Shown piece by piece: positions 1 through 8,074 of a stretch of DNA of 13,119 bases (the first letter of the stretch is position 1; each line of letters starts with the position of its first letter). The translations under genes and the position numbers were made by a program. Origin of the DNA: a bacterium UBP14_UBA6098 (GTDB lineage Bacteria; UBP14; UBA6098). The notes under the pieces are model-generated. The model was given only the letters and a program-made list of their open reading frames with translations. It was not told where the DNA came from and ran no database searches. The DNA lies in the NCBI GenBank assembly GCA_002428525.1, contig DIWU01000029.1, positions 1 through 13,119 of the forward strand, given 5' to 3'.

Positions 1-3000
1 TTCCGCCGTCGGGCAATTGCGCGACCCGCCGGCCGTTCAAATCGAAGATCTCGATTTGTAGGGGCGCACGGCCGTGCGCCCCTACGGGCGCGTCGAGGGT
101 GATCGTCACCGCCGAATTGAAGGGGTTCGGCCATGCCGAAATCGTCAGTCTATCGGGCTTTGCCGGCGGCTTCGTTTCGGCAATGTCGGTCAATGACGGC
201 GGTGGCGGCGGGCTTCCGAAAGTAGCGCTGAAAGCCGATTTCGCTAAGGCCGAGCCGTCTCCCGGGGCGAAAAGCTCCGCCTCGCGCGAGGCCGCCACCC
301 AATAGCCCGACAGCGGCGCAAGTTCCGTGGCCTCGATGTAACTTCCCGAATGAAAATCCCAGCCGAAAATCGTGCCGGAGACTATGGCCCCCGACGGCTC
401 GGTGGCCATCGCGGAGACGGGCGTCGTGTCGAACGGCGCGGATATCATGTTCCACCCCGGCGAAAGCGGCGCCCACATCGTGTCTATCGGCCAGCCGCCC
501 AGAACATTCGGCGGTTGGCACATCCACACTTCGTTGAGAACCCACACGCCCATGCCGGTCGGCCAACGCTCGGGAATGTAATAGCCCATCGCTTCGGGCG
601 AATACGCATAGGTATGATAGCCCGAAGTCCTTCTTCCGATAATTCTTTCAGGGTCATAGGTTTCCGGGTAAATAGGCAGGGAAAAGAGGTTCCAAAATGT
701 AACCGGCGAAGGATAGAAATCGACAAGGACCTTCGGGCCGGTACAGAACCGAATCGAGAGCGTTTCGCCGAGCGCAAAATCCCATTCGGGGTAGGCGCGC
801 ATGTCGAGTTTGCGGTTCAAAAGCCAAACCCCCACGGGTAGTTCCTCCGGCGTCCATTCGACCGAGGCCTCGCCCTCGCCCTGCGTAATAATTCGCCATT
901 CGAGGGTGTCGTCCTCGCTCGCGCGGAGGTCGCGGAGTAGCTTTGTGAAATGGGGATATGCGGGATCATCGAGCGCGAACGAGGCCTTCACGCGCGAGTC
1001 GGGTATCGGCGGCATGAAGATGTCGAGGCCGGGATCGTAGCCGTCGGTGGCGGGGGGTTCCGCGCCGAGGGTGAGGATAGTCGGCGATAGGCCGGGAGAG
1101 GAGAATGTCAGGTCGGTGTTCCAAGCTCTGTAGAATATCCGGCTGATACAGCTCGGCTCCGCGATGTTCGGGCCGCAGGTGTCGGGCATGTCCATGACAT
1201 TGTCGAGGCAGACCGTGATCGTCTCGCCGTGCGCGGGGACAACGCCGAAATCGGAGAGCGACACGGCGACCCGCAATTGATTACATGGCGACATTTCGTA
1301 ATAAATCGAAGGCCGAACCGAATCGGTTCCGCAAATCGCGACGAGCGCGGTCGTATCGACCTCGTTGAACCACTCGCTTTCCTCGATGTCCCAAATAAAG
1401 GTCGGGTAGCGGTCGGAAATGGTCGTCGAGTCGCCGATATAACTTACCAATGGCGGATTGAGGTCGATAGAGCAGAAATTCGCTATCGACGAGTCGATGG
1501 CCTCGCCGGTTGTTGAAAGATAGGCCGAATCGAGAATAACGAGGGCGTTTCCGGTCGCCCAATCTTCACTCGGTCGAAAAACTAAGGTCGAGTCGTCCTC
1601 GAGAAAAACCTGCGGAGAATCCAAGGTGTATTCAAGCTCGCCGGCCCCGGAGGCGACGGTTAATCTCACACGGATGCCTTCGAGGCCGGTAGGGTGCCGA
1701 AGGCGTATTTTGAACTCCTGTCTCGGGCAGGCGGAGATAATCCCGCGCTCCGGCGAGATAAACTGCGCCTCTATCGGCCAGCGGTCGCGCCAACCGTTGT
1801 ATATATAGACTCTGCCCTGCATTCCGCCGACCTCCTCGAAGGTCGGGTCGGCGATCGCGAAGTTGCGCATTCCGTCGCCGGTGAGGTCTTCGCAGGCGGT
1901 CATGCGATAGCCGAACCACGAGCTCGGCGAGGGCGCGGGGTTCCAGCAGGTCGAATCGACAATCGGCAAGCCGCCGATCGGGTCGAAGCCGAAGATCTTG
2001 ACGAAGCCCGCGGAATCGCCCGAGGGGTCGTAGGTTTGAGCGACAGCAAGCTCTGTCAGACCGTCGAAATCTATATCGCCGGCCGAGGCGATCTCGCCGC
2101 CGAAGGTTTGGCCGCGCCGGTCGCCGAGGAGGGTGAAGCCGCCTCCGCCGCCGTAAATGCCGAGCACCCTCCCGACCGCCGAATCCGGCGGTTCGTGGTG
2201 GTTGTAGCCCGCGAAGACCGCGTCGCCACGGCCGTCACCGTTGAAATCCGTCAGGGCGGCAACGCTATTGCCGAAGAACTCCATCGGGTGCGCGCCGTTG
2301 GCGATCAGATCGGGGATGTCGTCGAGAAGAGCGCCGCCGTAAAAGAGATAGCCCGCGCCGGGTTTATACCAATAGCCTCCGGCCTGCACCGCGCCGACAA
2401 GAAAATCCGGTCGGCCGTCGCCGTTGAAATCGAGGGGGCCGGAAACCGAGGTTCCGAAGTCGTCGAGGCTGTCGAGGCCGGTAATGACGAGGTCGGCGGT
2501 CGTGTCGGGGGCGATGCCGCCGAAGTAGATATAGCAACGCCCCGAGCGCGAGCCCATCTCGTCGTTGTAGAGCGCGCCGACGAGGATATCGCCGAAGCCG
2601 TCGCCGTTTTGGTCGCCGATTCCGGTGCAGGAATAGCCGAAGTTATCGACGATATTCTCGCCGACGAAGGCGACATCGGGCTCGGCGTCGAGCGAGGGGC
2701 CGCCGTAAAAGATATAGGCACCGCCCTTGTATTCGACGACATTCGCGCCGACCAAAAGGTCCTCGTAGCCGTCGCCGTTGAAATCGCCCGCGGAGGACAG
2801 CGAGATGCCGAACTGGTCTCCCTCTGCGCGGCCGCCGATAACAATATCGGGGAAATTCATTCCGCCCGAGAGCGGGCCGAAGTAAACATCAACCCGACCG
2901 GAGGTGATCATAGAATCACCCGCGAAGACAAAATCCGACCGCGGCGAGCCGACCGCTATGTCGGCGTGGCCGTCGCCGTTGAAATCCCCCGAAGCCAACG

Positions 3001-3121
3001 ACCAGCCGAACCATCCGACCGGCCCGAGCGAGAGGTCTGGGCGAAGAACGCAAGAAACCGGAAGCCCCTGCGAATACACCGCAACGACTAATAGCAATAC
3101 TGCGATAGAATATTTTTTCAT
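1..3121 (-). CDS. Secreted FG-GAP repeat (beta-propeller) protein with C-terminal sorting-type domain, partial at C-terminus
   Basis: On the minus strand an uninterrupted frame runs from ATG at 3121 to the window edge, 1040 codons without a stop. Residues 1-18 (MKKYSIAVLLLVVAVYSQ) are a signal peptide. Seven FG-GAP units follow between about residues 38 and 445, each with FG...DxNxDG...G (DFNGDGHAD near 46, DFNGDGYED near 113, DQNGDGFGD near 170, DFNGDGRPD near 231, DFNGDGRGD near 292; more degenerate near 349 and 411). Seven units fit one complete seven-bladed, calcium-binding propeller. The middle (about 450-960) looks like Ig-type extracellular domains. The end holds NPFNSAVTITLDA and IEIFDLNGRRVAQLPDG, typical of FlgD-like/type IX secretion C-terminal domains, so only a few residues should be missing. 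No SD is visible; a TATAAT lies at 3142-3137. Likely role is cell-surface binding or adhesion; ligand unknown. Long frames on the other strand here are shadows. Confidence 0.88.
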   Translation of the reverse strand, partial: MKKYSIAVLLLVVAVYSQGLPVSCVLRPDLSLGPVGWFGWSLASGDFNGDGHADIAVGSPRSDFVFAGDSMITSGRVDVYFGPLSGGMNFPDIVIGGRAEGDQFGISLSSAGDFNGDGYEDLLVGANVVEYKGGAYIFYGGPSLDAEPDVAFVGENIVDNFGYSCTGIGDQNGDGFGDILVGALYNDEMGSRSGRCYIYFGGIAPDTTADLVITGLDSLDDFGTSVSGPLDFNGDGRPDFLVGAVQAGGYWYKPGAGYLFYGGALLDDIPDLIANGAHPMEFFGNSVAALTDFNGDGRGDAVFAGYNHHEPPDSAVGRVLGIYGGGGGFTLLGDRRGQTFGGEIASAGDIDFDGLTELAVAQTYDPSGDSAGFVKIFGFDPIGGLPIVDSTCWNPAPSPSSWFGYRMTACEDLTGDGMRNFAIADPTFEEVGGMQGRVYIYNGWRDRWPIEAQFISPERGIISACPRQEFKIRLRHPTGLEGIRVRLTVASGAGELEYTLDSPQVFLEDDSTLVFRPSEDWATGNALVILDSAYLSTTGEAIDSSIANFCSIDLNPPLVSYIGDSTTISDRYPTFIWDIEESEWFNEVDTTALVAICGTDSVRPSIYYEMSPCNQLRVAVSLSDFGVVPAHGETITVCLDNVMDMPDTCGPNIAEPSCISRIFYRAWNTDLTFSSPGLSPTILTLGAEPPATDGYDPGLDIFMPPIPDSRVKASFALDDPAYPHFTKLLRDLRASEDDTLEWRIITQGEGEASVEWTPEELPVGVWLLNRKLDMRAYPEWDFALGETLSIRFCTGPKVLVDFYPSPVTFWNLFSLPIYPETYDPERIIGRRTSGYHTYAYSPEAMGYYIPERWPTGMGVWVLNEVWMCQPPNVLGGWPIDTMWAPLSPGWNMISAPFDTTPVSAMATEPSGAIVSGTIFGWDFHSGSYIEATELAPLSGYWVAASREAELFAPGDGSALAKSAFSATFGSPPPPPSLTDIAETKPPAKPDRLTISAWPNPFNSAVTITLDAPVGAHGRAPLQIEIFDLNGRRVAQLPDGG
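58..85. repeat. Perfect 28-bp palindrome translated in frame inside the FG-GAP gene
   Basis: The arms GTAGGGGCGCACGG and CCGTGCGCCCCTAC are exact reverse complements with no loop. On the coding (minus) strand it reads P-V-G-A-H-G-R-A-P-L-Q, lying exactly between beta-strand sequences TITLDA and IEIFDLNGRR of the C-terminal sorting-type domain. I recall similar GC-rich palindromes and the peptide VGAHGRAPL recurring in metagenome-derived proteins, but cannot verify it here. It looks like a dispersed palindromic element tolerated in a loop of the domain. Confidence 0.8.
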
Positions 3122-3272
3122 AGTGAATAATAATATATTATAATTCGAGATTACTTTCAATAGTATTTCAAAAATATCAATATCAAGAGTCTTTGTGAGC
3201 GCTTGTTCGGTAAGCCTCGATTTTGTTACATTTTATATTGTCGATAAAAAAACTTCGGGGAAGAGTTTTGCC

Positions 3273-3301
3273 TTGACGATTGAGATCGATTTAATTAGAA
3301 T
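3273..3301 (+). promoter_or_regulatory. Putative sigma-70-type promoter for nifJ
   Basis: TTGACG (3273-3278) and TAGAAT (3296-3301) are separated by 17 bp, about 72 bp upstream of the nifJ start, in the AT-rich spacer (3122-3373) between the divergent FG-GAP and nifJ genes. The match to the consensus is 5/6 in each box. The sigma preference of this phylum is unknown, so this is a sequence-match call only. No operator was recognised in the spacer. Confidence 0.45.
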
Positions 3302-3373
3302 TGGAGATTCTTCGCGAGATGGAGAGAGGGTTGTTTTTTAAAAACAAATTTCAAGAATATAAAAGGAGATACA

Positions 3374-6300
3374 ATGGCCAAAAATATGACGGCTATGGAC
3401 GGCAACTCGGCGGCCGCGCATGTCGCGCACGCCTGCAACGAGGTCATCGCGATCTATCCTATCACGCCATCGAGCAATATGGGCGAGATAGCCGACGCGA
3501 AATCCGCCGCCCGCGAGACCAATATCTGGGGATCGATCCCCGAGGTCGCCGAGCTTCAATCCGAGGGCGGCGCATCGGGCGCTATCCACGGCGCGCTCGC
3601 ATCGGGCGCCCTTGCGACGACCTTCACCGCGAGCCAAGGGCTTCTGCTCATGATCCCGAATATGCACAAGATCGCGGGCGAGCTTCTGCCGACAACCTTC
3701 CATATCGCGGCGCGCTCATTGGCCTGCCAAGCGCTTTCGATCTTCGGCGACCACTCCGATGTGATGAACTGCAGAACCACCGGATACTGCATGCTCGCCT
3801 CGGGCGGCGTGCAAGAGGTTATGGACATCGCCATGATCTCGACCGCGGCCTGCCTCGAGGCTCGGCTTCCCTTCCTGCATTTCTTCGACGGCTTCCGCAC
3901 AAGTCACGAGATACAGAAGATCGATGTTCTCGACAAAGAAACCATGCGCGCGATGATCGAGGAGGAGTTCGTGATCGCCCATAGAAGGCGCGGGTTGTCG
4001 CCGGATCATCCGATGATGAGCGGCACGAGCCAGAACCCCGATGTTTATTTCCAAGGGCGCGAAACGGTGAACAAATACTACCTCGCCGCGCCGGCGATTG
4101 TCGAAAAATATATGAAGAAATTCGAGAAGCTCACCGGCAGGAAATACTTGCCCTTCCAATACGAGGGAAGCCCCACGGCCGAGGATGTCGTTATCCTGAT
4201 GGGCTCCGCAGTCGAGACCGCGCACGAGGCGGTCGATATGATGAACGCCGCCGGCGACAAGGTCGGTGTGCTGAAGGTCAGGCTCTACAGGCCCTTCGAC
4301 GCCAAGCGTTTTATCGAAGCGCTTCCGAAGACGGTCAAGAGGATCGCTGTCCTCGATAGGACGAAAGAGCCGGGCTGTCTCGGCGAGCCTTTGTATCTCG
4401 ATGTCGTCGCGGCGATCGAAGAGATGATCGACGGCAAAACAGTATTGAAACACGATAGCCAATGTTGCAAAACTGACGATTGTAATTGTCATGCTGATGG
4501 CGGGATTAAAAAACCTTTAATCATCGGCGGACGCTACGGGCTCTCCTCGAAGGAGTTCACTCCCGGAATGGTCAAGGCGGTCTTCGACAACCTCCGCTCG
4601 AAAAGCCCGAAAAACCATTTCACGGTCGGAATCGACGACGATGTGACGAATACCAGCCTTCCTTGGGACGCCGATTACGGCAAGGGTTGCGGCACGGGCT
4701 ATCAGGCGATGTTCTGGGGCCTCGGCTCCGACGGCACGGTCGGCGCGAACAAAAACACGATCAAGATCGTCGCGAAGGCTACCGACAAGTTCGTTCAGGG
4801 CTATTTCGTTTACGACTCCAAGAAGGCCGGCGCGCGCACGACCAGTCATCTCCGCTTCTCCGACGATCCGATCAGGAGCACCTATCTTTGCCAAGAGGTG
4901 AATTTCCTCGCCTGCCATAACTGGAGCTTTGTCGAGAAATACAATATGCTCAAGTTCCTCAAGGACGGCGGGTCTTTCCTTCTGAATTCGCCCTACGACC
5001 CGATGGAGACTTGGGACAGGCTTCCCAGAGTAGTTCAAGAGCAGATCATCGCCAAAAAGGCTGATTTCTATGTTCTCAACGGAGTCGAGGTCGCCAAGAA
5101 GCTCGGCTTGGGCGCGAGGATCAATACGCTCATGCAGACCGCGTTCTTCAAGCTGGCAAACGTGATTCCCTTCGAGAAGGCCGTCGAAATGATCAAGGAC
5201 TCGATCAAGAAGACATACGGCAAGAAGGGCGAGGAGGTCGTCAAACTCAACTACAGCGCTGTCGATGCCGCTGTCGAGAATATCCAGACGGTCGATTATC
5301 CGAGCAAGCCGACGAGCACGATCGAGATGCCGCCAACGGTTCCCGATTTCGCACCGGACTTCGTCAAGAATGTGACGGCGAAGATTATCCGCCTCGAGGG
5401 CGACTCGGTCAAGGTCTCCGAGATGCCGGCCGATGGCCAATGGCCGACGGCCACGACGCAATACGAAAAGCGCAATATCGCCGTCGAGATACCTGTTTGG
5501 GGGCCGGAGATATGTATTCAATGCGGGCAATGCTCGCTTGTGTGTCCTCATGCGGCGATCCGGATTAAGATTTACGACGAGAAAGAGCTTAAGGGCGCGC
5601 CGGCGACCTTCAAATCCGCGGAAGCAAAGACCAAGGCCTTCGCCGGTAAGCGCGCAACTGTCCAGATCGCGCCCGAGGACTGCACAGGTTGCGGCCTCTG
5701 CGTCGCGATTTGCCCCGGTAAGGGCAAAGAAAATCCTGCAAAGAAGGCGATCAACCTCCAAAGCCAGTTCGAGCTTCGCGAGACCGAGGTCGCCAACTGG
5801 GAATTCTTCCTCAACCTGCCCGAGACCGACCCGGCCAGCTTCAAAAAGGCCACACTGAAGGGTTCCCAGCTCACACGGCCGATGTTCGAGTTCAGCGGCG
5901 CCTGCGCCGGTTGCGGCGAGACGCCCTATGTCAAGCTCGTCACTCAGCTCTTCGGCGACCGCGCCTTGATCGATAACGCCACCGGTTGCTCGAGCATCTA
6001 TGGCGGCAATCTTCCGACAACGCCCTATTGCAAGCGCGGCGACGGCCTCGGCCCGGCTTGGACGAACAGCCTCTTCGAGGACGCGGCCGAGATCGGCCTC
6101 GGCTTCCGCTTGACCGCCGATCGCCTCAAGCAACAGGCTTTCGAGCAACTCGAAAAAGCGGCCTATATCCCGGCCGAACTGAAGCAAAAGCTTCTTTCCA
6201 CCGATCAAACGAACGACGCGGGAATCGAGATTCAACGCGGCCTTGTCAAAGAACTCAAGGCTTTGGCGATTGCCAACAAAGACCCCTATTTCGAGTCCCT

Positions 6301-6982
6301 CGCCGACTATCTCGTCAACAAATCGGTTTGGGTGTTCGGCGGCGACGGCTGGGCCTACGATATCGGCTACGGCGGCCTCGACCATGTCCTCGCGTCGGGC
6401 AAGAATGTCAACCTGCTCGTCTTGGACACCGAGGTTTATTCCAACACCGGCGGTCAGTGTTCGAAATCCACCGCCCGCGGCTCGACGGCTCGTTTCGCCG
6501 AGGCCGGGAAATCTCTGCCGAAAAAAGACCTCGGCATGATGGCCCAGAATTACGGCTATGTTTATGTCGCGCAGGTTGCTATGGGCGCGAATCCGAACCA
6601 GACGGTGAAGGCGTTCGTCGAGGCCGAGAGCTACGACGGCCCCTCGATTGTTATCTGCTACAGCCCCTGTGTTAACCACGGAATTAACATGTCCAAGCAA
6701 CTCGATCAGCAAAAGCTGGCAGTCGATTCGGGGCATTGGGTGCTCTATCGCTACGACCCGAGGCGCGTCGCGGAGGGCTTGAATCCGCTTCAGCTCGACT
6801 CGAAGAAACCCTCGATTCCAATCACCGATTATATTTATAGCGAGGTTCGTTATCGCTCGCTCAAGGCTATCGATCCGGAGCGCGCGGCCAAGCTGGCAAA
6901 GCTCGCTCAGTTCGATGTCGAACGCAGGTGGAATTTCTACAAACAGCTGTCCGAAATGGATTTTAGCTGGGCAAAAAAGTAA
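3374..6982 (+). CDS. nifJ: Pyruvate:ferredoxin (flavodoxin) oxidoreductase, single-chain
   Basis: This cytoplasmic enzyme converts pyruvate, CoA and oxidised ferredoxin to acetyl-CoA, CO2 and reduced ferredoxin, central to anaerobic carbon metabolism. At 1202 aa it matches the usual length of about 1170-1200 for fused enzymes. In order: N-terminal domain with YPITPSSNMGEIAD (about 28-41) and TFTASQGLLLM; transketolase C-like domain II; GGRYGLSSKEF and TSLPWDADYG; a two-cluster ferredoxin domain with C714, C717, C720, C724 (CIQCGQCSLVCP) and C770, C773, C776, C780 (CTGCGLCVAICP); and a C-terminal TPP domain with C844, C847, C872 and C1095 for the proximal cluster, plus GDGWAYDIGYGG from 990 and DTEVYSNTGGQ. 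Start choice: AAAAGGAG at 3361-3368, 5 nt before ATG. It stands alone, with its own promoter candidate and terminator. Odd feature: a Cys-rich insert (C364, C365, C370, C372) before GGRYG. Confidence 0.97.
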   Translation: MAKNMTAMDGNSAAAHVAHACNEVIAIYPITPSSNMGEIADAKSAARETNIWGSIPEVAELQSEGGASGAIHGALASGALATTFTASQGLLLMIPNMHKIAGELLPTTFHIAARSLACQALSIFGDHSDVMNCRTTGYCMLASGGVQEVMDIAMISTAACLEARLPFLHFFDGFRTSHEIQKIDVLDKETMRAMIEEEFVIAHRRRGLSPDHPMMSGTSQNPDVYFQGRETVNKYYLAAPAIVEKYMKKFEKLTGRKYLPFQYEGSPTAEDVVILMGSAVETAHEAVDMMNAAGDKVGVLKVRLYRPFDAKRFIEALPKTVKRIAVLDRTKEPGCLGEPLYLDVVAAIEEMIDGKTVLKHDSQCCKTDDCNCHADGGIKKPLIIGGRYGLSSKEFTPGMVKAVFDNLRSKSPKNHFTVGIDDDVTNTSLPWDADYGKGCGTGYQAMFWGLGSDGTVGANKNTIKIVAKATDKFVQGYFVYDSKKAGARTTSHLRFSDDPIRSTYLCQEVNFLACHNWSFVEKYNMLKFLKDGGSFLLNSPYDPMETWDRLPRVVQEQIIAKKADFYVLNGVEVAKKLGLGARINTLMQTAFFKLANVIPFEKAVEMIKDSIKKTYGKKGEEVVKLNYSAVDAAVENIQTVDYPSKPTSTIEMPPTVPDFAPDFVKNVTAKIIRLEGDSVKVSEMPADGQWPTATTQYEKRNIAVEIPVWGPEICIQCGQCSLVCPHAAIRIKIYDEKELKGAPATFKSAEAKTKAFAGKRATVQIAPEDCTGCGLCVAICPGKGKENPAKKAINLQSQFELRETEVANWEFFLNLPETDPASFKKATLKGSQLTRPMFEFSGACAGCGETPYVKLVTQLFGDRALIDNATGCSSIYGGNLPTTPYCKRGDGLGPAWTNSLFEDAAEIGLGFRLTADRLKQQAFEQLEKAAYIPAELKQKLLSTDQTNDAGIEIQRGLVKELKALAIANKDPYFESLADYLVNKSVWVFGGDGWAYDIGYGGLDHVLASGKNVNLLVLDTEVYSNTGGQCSKSTARGSTARFAEAGKSLPKKDLGMMAQNYGYVYVAQVAMGANPNQTVKAFVEAESYDGPSIVICYSPCVNHGINMSKQLDQQKLAVDSGHWVLYRYDPRRVAEGLNPLQLDSKKPSIPITDYIYSEVRYRSLKAIDPERAAKLAKLAQFDVERRWNFYKQLSEMDFSWAKK

Positions 6983-7027
6983 AGGGAAAGTATTAGGTAA
7001 TAGTTGTTAGATGCTGGGTATTATCCG

Positions 7028-7058
7028 AAGGGCGCAAGCAATTGCGCCCTTTTTATTT
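7028..7058 (+). terminator. Rho-independent terminator of nifJ
   Basis: An 8-bp perfect stem GGGCGCAA/TTGCGCCC (7030-7037 with 7042-7049), closed by a GCAA tetraloop and extendable by two A-T pairs, is followed by TTTTTATTT. It begins about 45 bp after the nifJ stop. Classic intrinsic terminator geometry. Confidence 0.9.
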
Positions 7059-7061
7059 GGG

Positions 7062-7089
7062 TTTTAGGTTATAGGTTTTAGGTAATAGG
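7062..7089. repeat. Two 14-bp tandem repeats (TTTTAGGTNATAGG)
   Basis: Units 7062-7075 and 7076-7089 differ at one base (TTTTAGGTTATAGG then TTTTAGGTAATAGG). A related TTAGGTAATAG also occurs just after the nifJ stop near 6992. They look like low-complexity intergenic repeats; no function is apparent. Confidence 0.6.
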
Positions 7090-7250
7090 CATTACCCGAG
7101 AGCGCTGGAGCGCTCGAAGAGAGCCGAGTAAAATAAAATCGAGTTGAAACCTTTTAGCTCGTAGTGCAACAAAAACCAAGCTGTCCGGTGCGAACGAAGG
7201 GAGCACCCGCGGAGGGCCGCGAAAATTAATCTCACTTGAGCATATTTATA

Positions 7251-7288
7251 GCCCGTAGCGCAACAAAATGCCCGTAGCGCAACAAAAT
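7251..7288. repeat. Two perfect 19-bp tandem repeats abutting the tRNA-Leu 3' end
   Basis: GCCCGTAGCGCAACAAAAT occurs at 7251-7269 and again at 7270-7288, followed by GC of what would be a third unit but is the tRNA acceptor stem. A third copy with three differences sits at 7157-7175. The second copy supplies the discriminator base of the tRNA. The repeat could be an attachment-site remnant or slippage product; neither is proven. Confidence 0.7.
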
Positions 7289-7371
7289 GCCGGAGGGGGG
7301 AATCGAACCCCCACGGCCCGGAGGCCACTGGATTTTGAGTCCAGCGCGTCTACCTGTTCCACCACTCCGGC
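7288..7371 (-). tRNA. tRNA-Leu (anticodon CAA)
   Basis: On the minus strand the 84-nt sequence folds as a long-variable-arm tRNA. The acceptor stem GCCGGAG/CTCCGGC is perfect, with discriminator A at 7288. The anticodon stem CTGGA/TCCAG encloses loop CTCAAAA, giving anticodon CAA (7337-7335), which decodes UUG. The T arm is GGGGG-TTCGATT-CCCCC. The long variable arm is typical of leucine. The 3' CCA is not encoded, so it must be added after transcription. The tRNA lies at the boundary between backbone and accessory island. Confidence 0.96.
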
Positions 7372-7423
7372 AAGCTTAGAAAAACCTAAGTCTGCAACCT
7401 ATCGGGATTTCTTTCAAAACCCC

Positions 7424-7780
7424 TTATGCAAAATCTGTGCCACCCCGCATTTTTGAACTATAACCTTCGAGGGTGTCCTTAATGCAATGATCTGCCAAAT
7501 CTGCGTAACGCATCGTCAACGCCAACGAACTGTGTCCTAAAACCTGCTGTAGCGCTTGTATCGGAAATCCATTCATCACAAAATGCGATGCGAATGTGTG
7601 CCGCAAATCGTGAAAACGAAAATCCTCAATTCCGGCCAACTTCAGACTCGCGTTGAAAGCACCGCGAACATCCTGAATAAGTTTCCCGTCACGAAGGAAC
7701 ACCGGACCATGAGCGCCATTAAAATATATCGATGACAAATGAATATAAGAGAAAATATCTTTTCTGTTATTCTCTCTCAT
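7424..7780 (-). pseudogene. C-terminal fragment of a tyrosine recombinase (phage-type integrase)
   Basis: The 118-codon frame contains the C-terminal half of a tyrosine recombinase catalytic domain: HDLRHTFASH with H57 and R60 of box II, LGHSS with H83, and MRYADLA with the presumed nucleophile Y92. Homology appears to start only around NGAHGPVFLRDGK (from about residue 21). The first 20 residues resemble nothing I know. The N-terminal DNA-binding domain, core domain and first catalytic arginine, normally another 200 or more residues, are missing and I could not find them upstream in any frame. There is no SD before the ATG. It is therefore a decayed integrase, pointing at the 5' end of the neighbouring tRNA-Leu. 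A functional short recombinase is unlikely because catalysis needs the missing arginine. Confidence 0.85.
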
Positions 7781-7791
7781 ATTTAACTTTG

Positions 7792-7820
7792 AAATTAATT
7801 AAATTTTTACTAAATGTCAA
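7792..7820 (-). promoter_or_regulatory. Possible promoter ahead of the integrase fragment
   Basis: On the minus strand a perfect TTGACA (7820-7815) is followed after 17 bp by TAATTT (7797-7792), immediately upstream of the truncated integrase frame. The surrounding DNA is AT-rich, so chance matches are likely. Confidence 0.3.
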
Positions 7821-7972
7821 GCTTATTCAACCGCTTGATGTTGAATTTATGGGTATTTTACCTTCTTGGTTTTCTCCCTTTGTTGCTGACTTAATCAAAC
7901 CATGTTAGTATCATTTGAGCTTAAAACCGTATAAAATTCCCCCGCTGAATTGCGGAATGAACCCGATGTGCG

Positions 7973-8074
7973 TTAATGATAGATAGTTGAATTCTGAACG
8001 CCGAGCAATTCGGCGACCCCGTTTGCTTTGAGATAAGTTCCCATAACCTCTCCTTCTGTCTTAGTTGTTGTCAT
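7973..8074 (-). pseudogene. Truncated second excisionase-like HTH (33 codons)
   Basis: The frame starts with an ATG (8074-8072) that overlaps the stop of the upstream HTH gene as ATGA, suggesting translational coupling. A second in-frame ATG (codon 11) has AAGGAG a few bases upstream. The protein contains YLKANGVAELLGVQNSTIYH and then stops. This aligns with the start of a MerR/HTH_17 (excisionase-type) fold, compare DAKEVAQKLQVSIRTVYG in the neighbour, but ends inside the recognition helix, so the DNA-binding wing and the rest are absent. It is best read as the leftover of a second Xis-like gene that lost its 3' part along with most of the integrase. A coupled leader peptide is the alternative. 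Confidence 0.6.

Larger units (their letters stand above)
6983..7287. other. Repeat-rich spacer between nifJ and tRNA-Leu
   Basis: No credible gene lies here. Besides the terminator and the repeats listed separately, it holds a short dyad GAGCGC-TGGA-GCGCTC at 7100-7115 without a T-run, and a diverged copy (7157-7175) of the 19-bp repeat found at the tRNA end. A 78-codon minus-strand frame over 7092-7328 reads through the tRNA and has no family resemblance, so it is not called. Confidence 0.6.

Noticed and set aside
1694..3091. 465-codon plus-strand frame (and 2305-2844 minus in another frame)
   Set aside because: These overlap the FG-GAP gene. Their residues are repetitive Ala/Arg/Glu or Ser/Thr strings produced by GC-rich repeated codons, with no family resemblance, whereas the minus frame from 3121 has signal peptide, repeats and sorting domain.
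3250..3266. Possible terminator hairpin CTTC-GGG-GAAG before nifJ
   Set aside because: Only a 4-bp stem with a 3-nt loop and no clean T-run; too weak to call.
4517..6736. 739-codon minus-strand frame opposite nifJ
   Set aside because: Long antisense frame caused by GC-rich codon bias of nifJ. The nifJ frame shows every catalytic and cluster motif; the antisense protein shows none.
7092..7328. 78-codon minus-strand frame
   Set aside because: It reads through most of the tRNA-Leu gene and repeat-derived sequence; typical false gene at a tRNA.
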